Shown here piece after piece: positions 25,727 through 34,577 of a stretch of 64,000 bases of DNA. How positions within the stretch are numbered: position 1 is the stretch's first letter; each line of letters begins with the position of its first letter. Source of the stretch: Carboxylicivirga sp964602515 (GTDB lineage Bacteria; Bacteroidota; Bacteroidia; Bacteroidales; Marinilabiliaceae). The DNA lies in NCBI GenBank assembly GCA_964602515.1, contig CAZRRJ010000002.1:186001-250000 (forward strand), written 5' to 3'. The notes under the pieces were generated by a model. That model saw nothing but the letters and a program-made list of their open reading frames with translations, was not told the DNA's origin and ran no database searches. A program made the position numbers and the translations under genes.

Positions 25727-26038
25727 TTAATTAAGGACATAATTGAAACCTGAGTTTTTAACAAGCAACCTAAGCTCATCTTTTAATTCAGTATTAATTG
25801 AAACCTTTTTACCATTTGCCTTTATTGTAGCTTTAATTGCCAGCAAAAGCTGAATAAATGTAACATCAATACTCTCTGGGTTATCAATTTCTATCTGAAG
25901 GTCTTTACTGGTACTTAGCTTTTCATTTACTAAGGCTGTAATCTTTTCAATATGATTGATAATAAGTTGTCCTGAAAACCGGAATATCGAATTTTCAGCT
26001 AACTCTTGATAAGTAACTGTATATGGTAAATTTTCCAT
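25727..26038 (-). CDS. STAS-domain protein
   Basis: This 103-residue protein is a single STAS domain, the fold of anti-sigma-factor antagonists such as SpoIIAA. The phosphorylation loop, DSSG in SpoIIAA, reads SIDVTFIQLLLAI, so Thr60 falls where the phosphorylated Ser sits. STAS proteins switch partners according to this phosphate, which SpoIIE-type phosphatases remove. Such a protein within a chemosensory operon suggests an output that is not limited to CheY. It lies 10 bases after the MCP gene and 27 bases before cheY. Confidence 0.82.
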   Translation of the reverse strand: MENLPYTVTYQELAENSIFRFSGQLIINHIEKITALVNEKLSTSKDLQIEIDNPESIDVTFIQLLLAIKATIKANGKKVSINTELKDELRLLVKNSGFNYVLN

Positions 26039-26048
26039 CTTCTACGTC

Positions 26049-27770
26049 TTAGAATTTTTCATAATTATCCAAATCAAAGTCTTTATCAAAGTTTGAAAAT
26101 GGATTCTCAGCTTGCATATTTGTTTTGATAACTTTTTTAGGGACAACGTGCTTGTTAGTCATCTCCTTTGCTTTTGATTCAGCAGAAACCAGATTAACTG
26201 TTTTAAGATCTTTTTTTGGCTTGTTGAGTACTTCGTCATCTACTTTAAAGTAACTAATGGCATCATTAAGGTTATCGGCTAAATTAGCAAGTTGATCAGA
26301 ACTTTGGGTTAACTCATCTGATGATGATGCATTTTCTTGCGTTATCATATTTAATTGTTGCATAGCCAGATTAATCTGTTCAGCACCAGTTTTTTGTTCC
26401 ATGCTGGCGGCAGAAATCTCCTTAATTAACTGCGTTGTTTTTTCAATGTCAGGAACTAAAGCTTTCGATTTTTCTCCTGCTGCAGTTGATACCTTGAGGC
26501 CTGTTTTAACTAGTGAAACAATTTCATCAGCAGCTGATTTACTGCGCTCAGCTAACTTACGGACTTCTGCTGCTACTACTGAGAAACCACGGCCGTGCTC
26601 ACCTGCACGAGCTGCCTCAACAGCAGCGTTAAGAGCTAATATATTTGTTTGAAATGCTATATCGCTAATGATTGTAATTTTCTCTGAAACATCCTTCATA
26701 ACATTAGCTGCCTGAGTTGATAATTCATCAGCTATAGTAACATCTTTTGCTGTTTCAACAGTTATTTTCTCTGTTTGAATAGAGTTATCAGTATTCTGGT
26801 CGATATTAGCAACCATCTCTTCAATAGAAGTAGAAACCTCTTCGGCAGAAGCAGCCTGATCGGCAGAACCTTTTGACAGTTGTAACGAGCTTGATCTAAG
26901 CTGTGTACTTGATGTTACCAGGTCATTTGCATTAGACTTAATTGTGTTAACCGTTGCTTTCAAATTATTGGCCATACTAACTAAGGCTTTGGCTAAGTCG
27001 CCAATCTCATCATTCTGGTCTACATCAACAGTAGCTGTCAAGTCGCCATTACCAATTGCCTGTGCAAAAGTAACGCCTTTATTCAATGGTATTATAATTG
27101 AGTCATATAAGAGATATGCTGTGGCTAAAGCACCACCGATAACTAATATACTCATGATAATAATTACCCACTGTAATATTGTAAAGCTGCTATTACTGTC
27201 TACCAATGCTTCTTTTGTTGAATGATCATATTTAGTAAGTAATTCCTGTATTTGTTGATCAATCATTTCAGAAAGAGTAATTATTTCTCCTCCTTCTTGT
27301 ACCATTGGTTCAACTTCGAAAAGTACCATTGCGTCTTCGTATGCTTCAAAAGAATTCAAACTTTGAGTAATATAGTTCTGTAACTGAAACAATGAGTCAA
27401 CCTCATGTAATATAATATTGAGGTTTTCAACGTCGGCTTTATCCCAGTTAGAACTAAGGGCTACTAATTTATCCTTCAATTCAGGATAGTCTTTATTGTG
27501 TAGTTCGTGTAACCTGACTTTATCAGGCGTGCCGGATTGGGTATCAATAAATACCCAGCTACGAATAAGCATTTTAGTGTCGTTAACCACATCAGCTAAA
27601 TTACCCAACTCTGTAGAAGAAGGTGAATAAACACCAGTTAACTTTGTATTTAATGCTTTGCTGCTTGTTAGTGTAGAGAATGTCCATACACCATTTATCA
27701 CAATTAGCAACAAAATAATTCCGAACCCGGCTAAGAGCTTTTGAGCAATGTTAAGTTTGATGTTTTTCAT
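26049..27770 (-). CDS. Methyl-accepting chemotaxis protein
   Basis: This 573-residue receptor has a membrane helix at about 11-31, a periplasmic helical ligand domain of about 165 residues, a second membrane helix at about 199-222, a HAMP domain to about 275, and a long signalling hairpin whose tip carries AFQTNILALNAAVEAARA and GRGFSVVAAEVRKLA. The C-terminal tail is flexible and ends in NYEKF, close in form to the NWETF pentapeptide that tethers CheR. It is the only receptor in the locus. It lies 11 bases after the YfiR-like gene, whose product would share the periplasm with the ligand domain. Confidence 0.95.
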   Translation of the reverse strand: MKNIKLNIAQKLLAGFGIILLLIVINGVWTFSTLTSSKALNTKLTGVYSPSSTELGNLADVVNDTKMLIRSWVFIDTQSGTPDKVRLHELHNKDYPELKDKLVALSSNWDKADVENLNIILHEVDSLFQLQNYITQSLNSFEAYEDAMVLFEVEPMVQEGGEIITLSEMIDQQIQELLTKYDHSTKEALVDSNSSFTILQWVIIIMSILVIGGALATAYLLYDSIIIPLNKGVTFAQAIGNGDLTATVDVDQNDEIGDLAKALVSMANNLKATVNTIKSNANDLVTSSTQLRSSSLQLSKGSADQAASAEEVSTSIEEMVANIDQNTDNSIQTEKITVETAKDVTIADELSTQAANVMKDVSEKITIISDIAFQTNILALNAAVEAARAGEHGRGFSVVAAEVRKLAERSKSAADEIVSLVKTGLKVSTAAGEKSKALVPDIEKTTQLIKEISAASMEQKTGAEQINLAMQQLNMITQENASSSDELTQSSDQLANLADNLNDAISYFKVDDEVLNKPKKDLKTVNLVSAESKAKEMTNKHVVPKKVIKTNMQAENPFSNFDKDFDLDNYEKF

Positions 27771-27781
27771 TAGATTAAATC

Positions 27782-28294
27782 TTATAAGCTTATAGCATTT
27801 GACATGCTTTCAAGTTTCGAGCTAATTTGTAAACCAAATTTAGCTGCATTTTCTTTATGAATCTCAAATTTAAGTTTATCCTCTCTAATCACAAAGTTTA
27901 TCATTGCACCAGTTTTAGTAGCGCCTTCCGACTCTGTAATTATTAATGTACTGTTTCCGTTAACCTTATCTAAAATAGCTGAGGCATTTTTACTGAAGTT
28001 AACGTTTGATGAAATGTAAACTACCTGACAATCTACGATGTCTTCGACTGATTTAAATTCTTTAATTACCACATTCTGGAATCCGAACTTCTTTCCGGCT
28101 GATAATTTTTTCATCCAATCTGCAATTTCTTTGTCTCGCACTACACCAATAACAAAATCACCATTTTTTGCTGAGTCTGTCCACCCAATATGCCTGATGA
28201 AACTAAGGGTAAATACTGACTTAAACTTTGCAACTTGCGATTGTGCTCCAAGTGGCAAAAGTATTAAGGCTAAAAAGAATAAAATCTTCTTCAT
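27782..28294 (-). CDS. YfiR-family periplasmic protein
   Basis: This 170-residue protein has a Sec signal peptide (cleavage after about residue 19, AQSQ) and the YfiR/DUF4154 pattern: 'FTLSFIRHIGW' near the start, FVIGVVRD, 'CQVVYIS', LIITES, 'GAMINFVI', 'LKFEIHKENA' and 'GLQISSKL' at the end. In Pseudomonas, YfiR is a periplasmic repressor of a HAMP-GGDEF protein. Here no GGDEF gene is adjacent, and the next gene, 11 bases on, is an MCP with a periplasmic domain and HAMP. It is therefore the likely first gene of the operon and a possible periplasmic regulator of the MCP. Confidence 0.85.
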   Translation of the reverse strand: MKKILFFLALILLPLGAQSQVAKFKSVFTLSFIRHIGWTDSAKNGDFVIGVVRDKEIADWMKKLSAGKKFGFQNVVIKEFKSVEDIVDCQVVYISSNVNFSKNASAILDKVNGNSTLIITESEGATKTGAMINFVIREDKLKFEIHKENAAKFGLQISSKLESMSNAISL

Positions 28295-28320
28295 AATAAA
28301 TTTATACTAACTTAATTCAA

Positions 28321-28350
28321 CATCTTAATGCGTTTTGGTACGCATCAGAT
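28321..28350. promoter_or_regulatory. Inverted repeat in the leader of the chemosensory operon
   Basis: CATCT-TA-ATGCGT (from 28321) is mirrored by ACGCAT-C-AGATG (28340-28350), with 6-base perfect central arms ATGCGT/ACGCAT and a TTTGGT loop. It lies 27-56 bases upstream of the first gene's ATG (28294). It could be an operator or an RNA hairpin near the start of the transcript. The opposite gene starts at 28511. Confidence 0.5.
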
Positions 28351-28437
28351 GGTATTAAGTTTCTTTTTACATCAACATTTTTGATATTCTAATAAAAGAA
28401 AGAGATACAGGAAAAACAAAATGTATTGCATTTAGCG

Positions 28438-28445
28438 TAACTTTG
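28438..28445 (+). promoter_or_regulatory. Possible -7 promoter element for the chorismatase-like gene
   Basis: TAACTTTG fits the Bacteroidota -7 consensus TAnnTTTG and lies about 65 bases upstream of the ATG at 28511. I do not see a good -33 TTTG at the usual distance, so confidence is limited. Confidence 0.4.
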
Positions 28446-28510
28446 GGGCTGATTTTTTTTGGTAATTAAGATAAGATGGCTCATATCAGGGCATTAACAA
28501 CAGTGATGTA

Positions 28511-29563
28511 ATGAAATATACATTTTTCGAAATAAAAGCAGAATATTTATTCATGGATAAGCCGGATGTTATTGCTTCTGAGCTAAAAAGTCACTTAAAA
28601 AAAAGTAACTTGGATAAAAGTGCGATAGTTAAGATTGAATGCTGGCTATCCATTTCAGGCAATGATGAATACGTGACAAGTAACAACACATTCTATACTG
28701 CATTGGCACAGTGTTTTGACAAAAAGTTACCTGCTGCTTTGTTGCTTGCCCAGAGTCCTGTTGTTAAGGCTAAGGACAATGCGCTTTTGAAGGTTACTTA
28801 TAGCAATAAAAAGGACACCATTGTTGAGCATAAACAATTTCAGAAGCATCCGTATACAACTGTTTTGCTGGATAATGAACGCCTTATTTTTAGTGGTGGT
28901 ATTATGTATAACCAAGAGAATGATACATTGCGAAGTGTGCAGGGGGCATATGATTTTGCTGAGCAATTACTGGATCATGAAGAGATGCATTTTGGACAGA
29001 TTTGTCATCAGTGGAATTACATGGAACATTTGGATTCAACTCATACGGATCCGCATACGGGGTGGAATAATTATCAAGTTGTTAATGAGATAAGAGACTT
29101 GTATTTTGATCCGACATTATTCAAACATGGCTACCCTTTACAATCGTGCACTGGTATTGACAGGGGTGGGTTTATTACTGATTTTGTAGCAGCATCAAAA
29201 GAGGGTTTTCCTACTGTGCAAATAAAAAGTGCTGTTCATCAAGTTACTAATGCTATTTACCTGCCAGCATTAAGAGAAGCACATATCGTAAGTGACCATT
29301 CAAATACCGATAAGAGTGAATCTGTTTCTGGACAAACCCTGGCGGTAGTAGGTGAGTTTAATAACCAGTTGAAATTGTGTAACCTGAAAGCTGGATTGGT
29401 CAATGAAGCAAAAGTTTTTTTAAAGAACATGGAGGATCTTGAAGTTGTTAGTACAATTATTGAAGAAACTCTTCAACCAGAAAGTGTTGTTTACTTGCAG
29501 GCAAGTACTAAGAATGATGACTTACTAATTAGCATTGAGGGAATAATAAGGGTAGAAGTGTAG
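28511..29563 (+). CDS. FkbO/Hyg5-like chorismatase-family protein
   Basis: This 350-residue protein resembles the chorismatase (FkbO/Hyg5) and pteridine-dependent-deoxygenase-like family, whose domains descend from the RidA/YjgF fold. Shared features are 'HQWNYMEHL' (about 175), 'YQVVNEIRDLYF' (about 195) and 'LQSCTGIDRGG' (about 215), which match the W-N-Y, R-x-x-(F/Y) and TGI positions of these enzymes. FkbO-type enzymes turn chorismate into hydroxybenzoate-type products, used by Bacteroidota for pigment head groups. The catalytic residues cannot be confirmed by eye, so the reaction is tentative. It precedes an MMPL exporter and a polyprenyl synthase on the same strand, which would fit a pathway for a lipid-like product. 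Confidence 0.55.
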   Translation: MKYTFFEIKAEYLFMDKPDVIASELKSHLKKSNLDKSAIVKIECWLSISGNDEYVTSNNTFYTALAQCFDKKLPAALLLAQSPVVKAKDNALLKVTYSNKKDTIVEHKQFQKHPYTTVLLDNERLIFSGGIMYNQENDTLRSVQGAYDFAEQLLDHEEMHFGQICHQWNYMEHLDSTHTDPHTGWNNYQVVNEIRDLYFDPTLFKHGYPLQSCTGIDRGGFITDFVAASKEGFPTVQIKSAVHQVTNAIYLPALREAHIVSDHSNTDKSESVSGQTLAVVGEFNNQLKLCNLKAGLVNEAKVFLKNMEDLEVVSTIIEETLQPESVVYLQASTKNDDLLISIEGIIRVEV

Positions 29564-29628
29564 ATGTAAATGCATTGAGTAAAAAAGTTATTTTAACACA
29601 ACAAAATTAAAGAGAAGGAAGAGAGCCA

Positions 29629-32025
29629 ATGTGGATTAATATAGCACGTTTTATTTTGCGCAACAGGATTGCCATTTTAGTAGCTTTATTTTTGGTAACT
29701 GTATTTATGGGCATCATGTCGCGACAAATTGAAATGTCGTATCAATATGCGCCATTATTGCCAAAAGATGATCCGACTTATATGGAATATGAGTCGTTTT
29801 TAGATGTTTATGGCAATGAGGGGAATATGGTTATTGTTGGAATTCAGGATGAAGACTTTTTTGAGTTGAATGAATTTAAAGCCTGGCAGCAATTATCTGA
29901 TGCTTTATTGGAAGTTAAAGGTGTAACATCAGTTTTTTCTTTAGGGCAAGCATATAGTCTTGAAAAAAACGGGGAAAAGAAACGATTTGAGATTGAACCC
30001 ATATTTCCTAAATCGATAAAGTATCAAGCTGAACTAGATTCATTAAGAGATGTGTTTTACAGCCTTCCATTTTATAAAAATCTGCTATATAACGAGGAGA
30101 CCGACTGCTTTTTAATGGCTGTTTCGCTGGATAATGAAATACTTCACAGCAAAGAACGAGTTACATTAATAAATGAGATTAAAGAAGTTGGTAGCGCGTT
30201 TGTTAAGGAAACAAAACGTGAGTTGCATTACTCCGGATTACCTTATATACGTGTTGTAACTGCAGAGATGATTAAAGCAGAATTAAATATGTTTATCTTT
30301 CTTGCTTTAGGTATCACCGCATTAATCATTTTTTTATTCTTCCGTTCGTTTAAAGTGATGTTATTCTGTATGCTGGTGGTTGGTATTGCCGTTATTTGGG
30401 CCATTGGTATTCAGGGTATTTTCGGGTATAAAATTACTATACTTACAGGTATGATACCTCCACTTATAATTGTGATTGGGATACCTAATTCTGTTTTTCT
30501 TCTTAATAAGTATCATCAGGAATACCGGAAGCACAAGAATAAAATAAAAGCATTACAACGTGTTATTCGCAAAATAGGTAATGCTACTTTCTTAACCAAT
30601 TTAACCACTGCCTCGGGTTTTGCTACGTTTATTTTTACAAGCAGTAAAATTCTGGTTGAGTTTGGGGTGATAGCGGCTATTAATATTATGATTGTATTTG
30701 TACTATCCATCTTACTAATACCAATTATTTTTAGTTTTTTAGATGGCCCTAAAGAGCGCCATTTAAATCATTTAGATAATCAGGTTGTAGGTAAAGCTGT
30801 AAACGGATTAGTTAAAATATCTCTTAATAACCGTAGTAAAGTATATTGGGTAACTGGTATTATGTTGGTTCTGGGTATTTTTGGAATTTCTAAGATTAAA
30901 ACAACGGGTTATATGCTTGATGATATTCCGCACGATGACCCTTTATATGTCGATTTGAAGTTTTTTGAAGAGAATTTCAATGGCTTAATGCCTTTAGAGC
31001 TGATGATTGATACCAAAAAACCAAATGGTGCAATCTCAAGTAGTAACTTAAAGCGAATGGATAAGCTCCAAAAAGAACTTGAGGAATTTGATGCTATATC
31101 ACACCCTTTATCAATGGTAGAAGTTGTGAAGTTTGCCCGCCAGTCTTTTTATAATGGTAGGGAACAACATTATAAAGTACCAAGTAATCAGGAACGAAAT
31201 TTTATACTCTCCTATGTTAACAGAAGTAGTGCGGATAGTGCCGCTAGTAATGTATTGGTAACAAACTTTATTGACTCAGTAAAGCAACGGGCGCGCTTAA
31301 GCTTTAGAATGAAAGATATTGGTACCAGTGAAATGGCTTTACTCGATGATAGAATACGGGAAACAATAACAAAGATATTCCCAAAAGAGAAATATAATAC
31401 CTCATTAACAGGTGCCAGTGTAGTCTTTTTTAAAGGAACGGATTACCTTATAAGGAACCTGTTTACCAGTTTGATGCTTGCTGTAATACTCATTGCCAGT
31501 TTTATGGCCTGGATGTTTTCTTCTAAGCGTATGGTACTTGTTTCACTTATCCCAAATATTTTCCCCTTGATTATGACTGCGGCCTTAATGGGGTATTTTC
31601 AGATTCCAATCAAACCATCAACCATTCTTGTGTTTAGTATTGCCTTTGGTATTAGTGTTGATGACACTATTCACTATCTGGCTAAATACCGTCAGGAATT
31701 GTCAGAAACCAACTGGAGTATTCGGGCAGCTGTAGTACTGGCACTTAAAGAAACCGGGGTGAGCATGATCTATACCTCAATAATTCTTTTCTTTGGCTTT
31801 GGTATCTTTAGTGTATCACAGTTTGGTGGAACCGTTGCATTAGGAATTCTCGTAGCCGTTACCTTGCTTATAGCACTGTTTTCTAATTTAATTCTTTTGC
31901 CGGCTTTGTTATTAACCCTTGAAAAATCAATTACCAATCAGTCGTTTAAGGAACCATTACTTCAGATTTATAATGAGGACGAAGATATTGAGTTAGAGGA
32001 CCTCAAGATTGAAAAGAAAAACTAA
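29629..32025 (+). CDS. MMPL/RND-family membrane exporter
   Basis: This 798-residue protein has the RND superfamily plan of a duplicated unit: one membrane helix (about 12-30), a large periplasmic loop, five helices, then the same again from about residue 403. The second half carries FGISVDDTIHYLAKYR, a conserved MMPL/SSD segment with the acidic pair used in proton coupling. MMPL proteins move lipids, hopanoids or pigments across the inner membrane. No periplasmic adaptor or outer-membrane factor is adjacent. A purine-rich ribosome-binding-like stretch (AGAGAAGGAAGAG) precedes the ATG. It sits between the chorismatase-like gene (65 bases) and the polyprenyl synthase (about 30 bases). Confidence 0.85.
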   Translation: MWINIARFILRNRIAILVALFLVTVFMGIMSRQIEMSYQYAPLLPKDDPTYMEYESFLDVYGNEGNMVIVGIQDEDFFELNEFKAWQQLSDALLEVKGVTSVFSLGQAYSLEKNGEKKRFEIEPIFPKSIKYQAELDSLRDVFYSLPFYKNLLYNEETDCFLMAVSLDNEILHSKERVTLINEIKEVGSAFVKETKRELHYSGLPYIRVVTAEMIKAELNMFIFLALGITALIIFLFFRSFKVMLFCMLVVGIAVIWAIGIQGIFGYKITILTGMIPPLIIVIGIPNSVFLLNKYHQEYRKHKNKIKALQRVIRKIGNATFLTNLTTASGFATFIFTSSKILVEFGVIAAINIMIVFVLSILLIPIIFSFLDGPKERHLNHLDNQVVGKAVNGLVKISLNNRSKVYWVTGIMLVLGIFGISKIKTTGYMLDDIPHDDPLYVDLKFFEENFNGLMPLELMIDTKKPNGAISSSNLKRMDKLQKELEEFDAISHPLSMVEVVKFARQSFYNGREQHYKVPSNQERNFILSYVNRSSADSAASNVLVTNFIDSVKQRARLSFRMKDIGTSEMALLDDRIRETITKIFPKEKYNTSLTGASVVFFKGTDYLIRNLFTSLMLAVILIASFMAWMFSSKRMVLVSLIPNIFPLIMTAALMGYFQIPIKPSTILVFSIAFGISVDDTIHYLAKYRQELSETNWSIRAAVVLALKETGVSMIYTSIILFFGFGIFSVSQFGGTVALGILVAVTLLIALFSNLILLPALLLTLEKSITNQSFKEPLLQIYNEDEDIELEDLKIEKKN

Positions 32026-32054
32026 TTGCAGAATAAACTATATAGAATTTGATT

Positions 32055-33029
32055 ATGCACACGATAGCTGACCTTCAAAAAATTGTTGAAAAGGAATTAA
32101 GTAAACAAGAATTTGTTGTAGAACCCAAAGGCTTGTACGAACCTATAGAATATGTTATGAGAATGGGCGGAAAGCGTATTCGTCCGACTTTATGTCTGGC
32201 TGGTTGTAGCTTGTTCTCCAATGATATTTCACTCGCAGTAAGGCCAAGTTTATCTTTAGAAATATTTCATAATTTCACCTTATTGCACGATGATATTATG
32301 GACAATGCTAATGTACGTCGTAATCAACCTACAGTACATAAGAAATGGGACAACAACACGGCTATTCTTTCGGGTGATGCTATGCTAATAAAAGCCTATC
32401 AGTATGCTACGGGTATTGATGGTAAATACCTGAAAGAAGTACTTGAACTGTTTAGTCAAACAGCAATTGAAGTATGTGAAGGACAACAGTACGATATGGA
32501 GTTTGAGACCAGTGATAATGTTGCTGTTGATGACTACTTAAATATGATACGTCTTAAAACCGCAGTATTATTGGCAGCAAGCCTTAAAACAGGTGCAATA
32601 ATTGGTGGAGCAAATCAAAAAGACGCTCAATTATTATACGAGTATGGTGAGAATATAGGGCTGGCGTTTCAGTTGCAGGATGACTTTTTAGATGTTTATG
32701 GTAATATTGAAACATTTGGTAAAGCCATTGGAGGAGATATTGTTGCCAACAAGAAAACATTTTTATTGCTTAATGCGTTACAATTGGCGTCGGGTGATTT
32801 GCAAAACGACTTACAAAAATGGATAAATGCCGAGTCCTTTGATCAAACAGAAAAAATAAAAGCCGTTACAGCTATTTATAATAAACTGGAAGTAGATGAG
32901 TTAGCTAGAAAGAAGATGAATTACTACTTTGAAAAGGGCATGGAGGCGTTGAATCAAGTGAATGGGCGAGAGAGCATGAAAGAAGAGCTTCGTCAGTTTG
33001 CGATTAAGTTGATTGAGCGTTCTCGGTAA
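32055..33029 (+). CDS. Polyprenyl diphosphate synthase
   Basis: This 324-residue protein is a trans-prenyltransferase with both aspartate-rich motifs, LLHDDIMDNA (first DDxxD) and FQLQDDFLDVYG (second), and the MGGKRIRP substrate-binding segment. It joins isopentenyl diphosphate units to make farnesyl, geranylgeranyl or longer chains. The small residues before the first motif suggest a longer product, for quinones or cell-wall carriers, but this is a guess. The ATG at 32055 is chosen over an in-frame TTG two codons earlier. It is followed by atpD after 33 bases, a mixed-function unit. Confidence 0.92.
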   Translation: MHTIADLQKIVEKELSKQEFVVEPKGLYEPIEYVMRMGGKRIRPTLCLAGCSLFSNDISLAVRPSLSLEIFHNFTLLHDDIMDNANVRRNQPTVHKKWDNNTAILSGDAMLIKAYQYATGIDGKYLKEVLELFSQTAIEVCEGQQYDMEFETSDNVAVDDYLNMIRLKTAVLLAASLKTGAIIGGANQKDAQLLYEYGENIGLAFQLQDDFLDVYGNIETFGKAIGGDIVANKKTFLLLNALQLASGDLQNDLQKWINAESFDQTEKIKAVTAIYNKLEVDELARKKMNYYFEKGMEALNQVNGRESMKEELRQFAIKLIERSR

Positions 33030-33062
33030 GGAACTTTAACAACGTGAGATAATACGCATAAC

Positions 33063-34577
33063 ATGGAAAAATTAGTTGGTACCATCGTTCAGATTGTTGG
33101 TCCGGTAGTAGATGTTAGTTTTGATTTACAAGATCAGGATTTACCTAATATTTTAGATGCTTTAGAAATTAAGCACGAAGGTCATCCTTCTATTATTATT
33201 GAGTGTCAGCAACACATCGGAGAAAATACTATACGTTGTATTGCAATGGATTCAACTGATGGTTTAATGCGTGGTATTGAAGTCAGGCATTTGGGCAGTC
33301 CTATTACAATGCCAGCTGGTGAGAATGTTAAAGGGCGTTTACTTAATGTTGTTGGAAATGCCATTGATGGCATTGGAGAAGTAACCCGTGCCAAAGGAAG
33401 TCCGATTCATAAAGATCCACCAGCATTTGAAGAGCTTTCCACACAGGCAGAAATTCTTTTTACAGGTATTAAGGTTGTTGATTTAATTGAGCCATACGCC
33501 AAGGGTGGTAAGATTGGTTTATTTGGTGGTGCCGGAGTTGGAAAAACCGTATTAATTCAGGAGTTGATTAATAATATTGCCAAAGGACACGATGGTTTAT
33601 CAGTGTTTGCTGGAGTAGGAGAGCGAACTCGTGAGGGTAACGATTTACTGCGTGAAATGATCGAATCGGGTATTGTAAATTATGGTGATGCATTTAAAGA
33701 AGATATGAAGCAAGGTGGCTGGGATCTTTCAAAGGTTGATAAAAAGGCGCTCGACACTTCGCAGGTAACCATGGTGTTTGGTCAGATGAATGAGCCTCCG
33801 GGGGCCCGTGCCCGGGTGGCTTTATCAGGACTGACTATTGCTGAAAGTTTTCGCGATGGAGATGGCACCGGTAGTGGGCGTGATGTGCTTCTCTTTGTTG
33901 ATAATATATTCCGATTTACACAGGCCGGTTCAGAAGTATCAGCCTTATTGGGACGTATGCCATCAGCAGTAGGTTACCAACCCACACTATCTTCAGAAAT
34001 GGGTGCTTTACAAGAGCGTATTGCTTCTACCAAGCATGGATCAATTACATCAGTTCAGGCGGTATATGTACCTGCTGATGATTTAACTGACCCGGCTCCG
34101 GCAACGACATTTGCTCACCTGGATGCTAAAACGGTATTAAGCCGTAAAATTGCAGAGCTTGGTATCTATCCGGCTGTTGACCCATTGGATTCAACATCGC
34201 GTATGCTATCGCCCGAAATTGTTGGAGACGATCATTATAACACAGCACAACGGGTAATTGAAATATTACAACGTTATAAAGAACTGCAGGATATTATTGC
34301 TATTCTTGGTATGGAAGAGCTTTCTGAAGAAGATAAACAGGTTGTGCATCGTGCACGTCGGGTACAGCGTTTTTTATCACAGCCATTTCATGTAGCTGAG
34401 CAGTTTACCGGCCTTAAAGGTGTATTTGTATCCATCGAAGATACAATAAAAGGTTTTAAAATGATATTAGATGGTAAAGTAGATCAATATCCAGAAGCAG
34501 CCTTTAATCTTGTTGGAACTATTGAAGAAGCTATAGCCAAGGGAGAAGAATTATTGAAACAAGCAAAATCAGCATAA
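33063..34577 (+). CDS. atpD: ATP synthase F1 subunit beta
   Basis: This 504-residue protein is the catalytic beta subunit, with Walker A GGAGVGKT near 155-162, the 'GERTREGND' segment near 190, 'VFGQMNEPPGARARV' and the DELSEED-like segment ELSEEDKQ in the C-terminal domain. It makes ATP from the proton or sodium gradient at the inner membrane. Its stop codon overlaps the start of atpC by one base. Only beta and epsilon are here; the other subunits must be encoded elsewhere, as in several Bacteroidota. Confidence 0.98.
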   Translation: MEKLVGTIVQIVGPVVDVSFDLQDQDLPNILDALEIKHEGHPSIIIECQQHIGENTIRCIAMDSTDGLMRGIEVRHLGSPITMPAGENVKGRLLNVVGNAIDGIGEVTRAKGSPIHKDPPAFEELSTQAEILFTGIKVVDLIEPYAKGGKIGLFGGAGVGKTVLIQELINNIAKGHDGLSVFAGVGERTREGNDLLREMIESGIVNYGDAFKEDMKQGGWDLSKVDKKALDTSQVTMVFGQMNEPPGARARVALSGLTIAESFRDGDGTGSGRDVLLFVDNIFRFTQAGSEVSALLGRMPSAVGYQPTLSSEMGALQERIASTKHGSITSVQAVYVPADDLTDPAPATTFAHLDAKTVLSRKIAELGIYPAVDPLDSTSRMLSPEIVGDDHYNTAQRVIEILQRYKELQDIIAILGMEELSEEDKQVVHRARRVQRFLSQPFHVAEQFTGLKGVFVSIEDTIKGFKMILDGKVDQYPEAAFNLVGTIEEAIAKGEELLKQAKSA

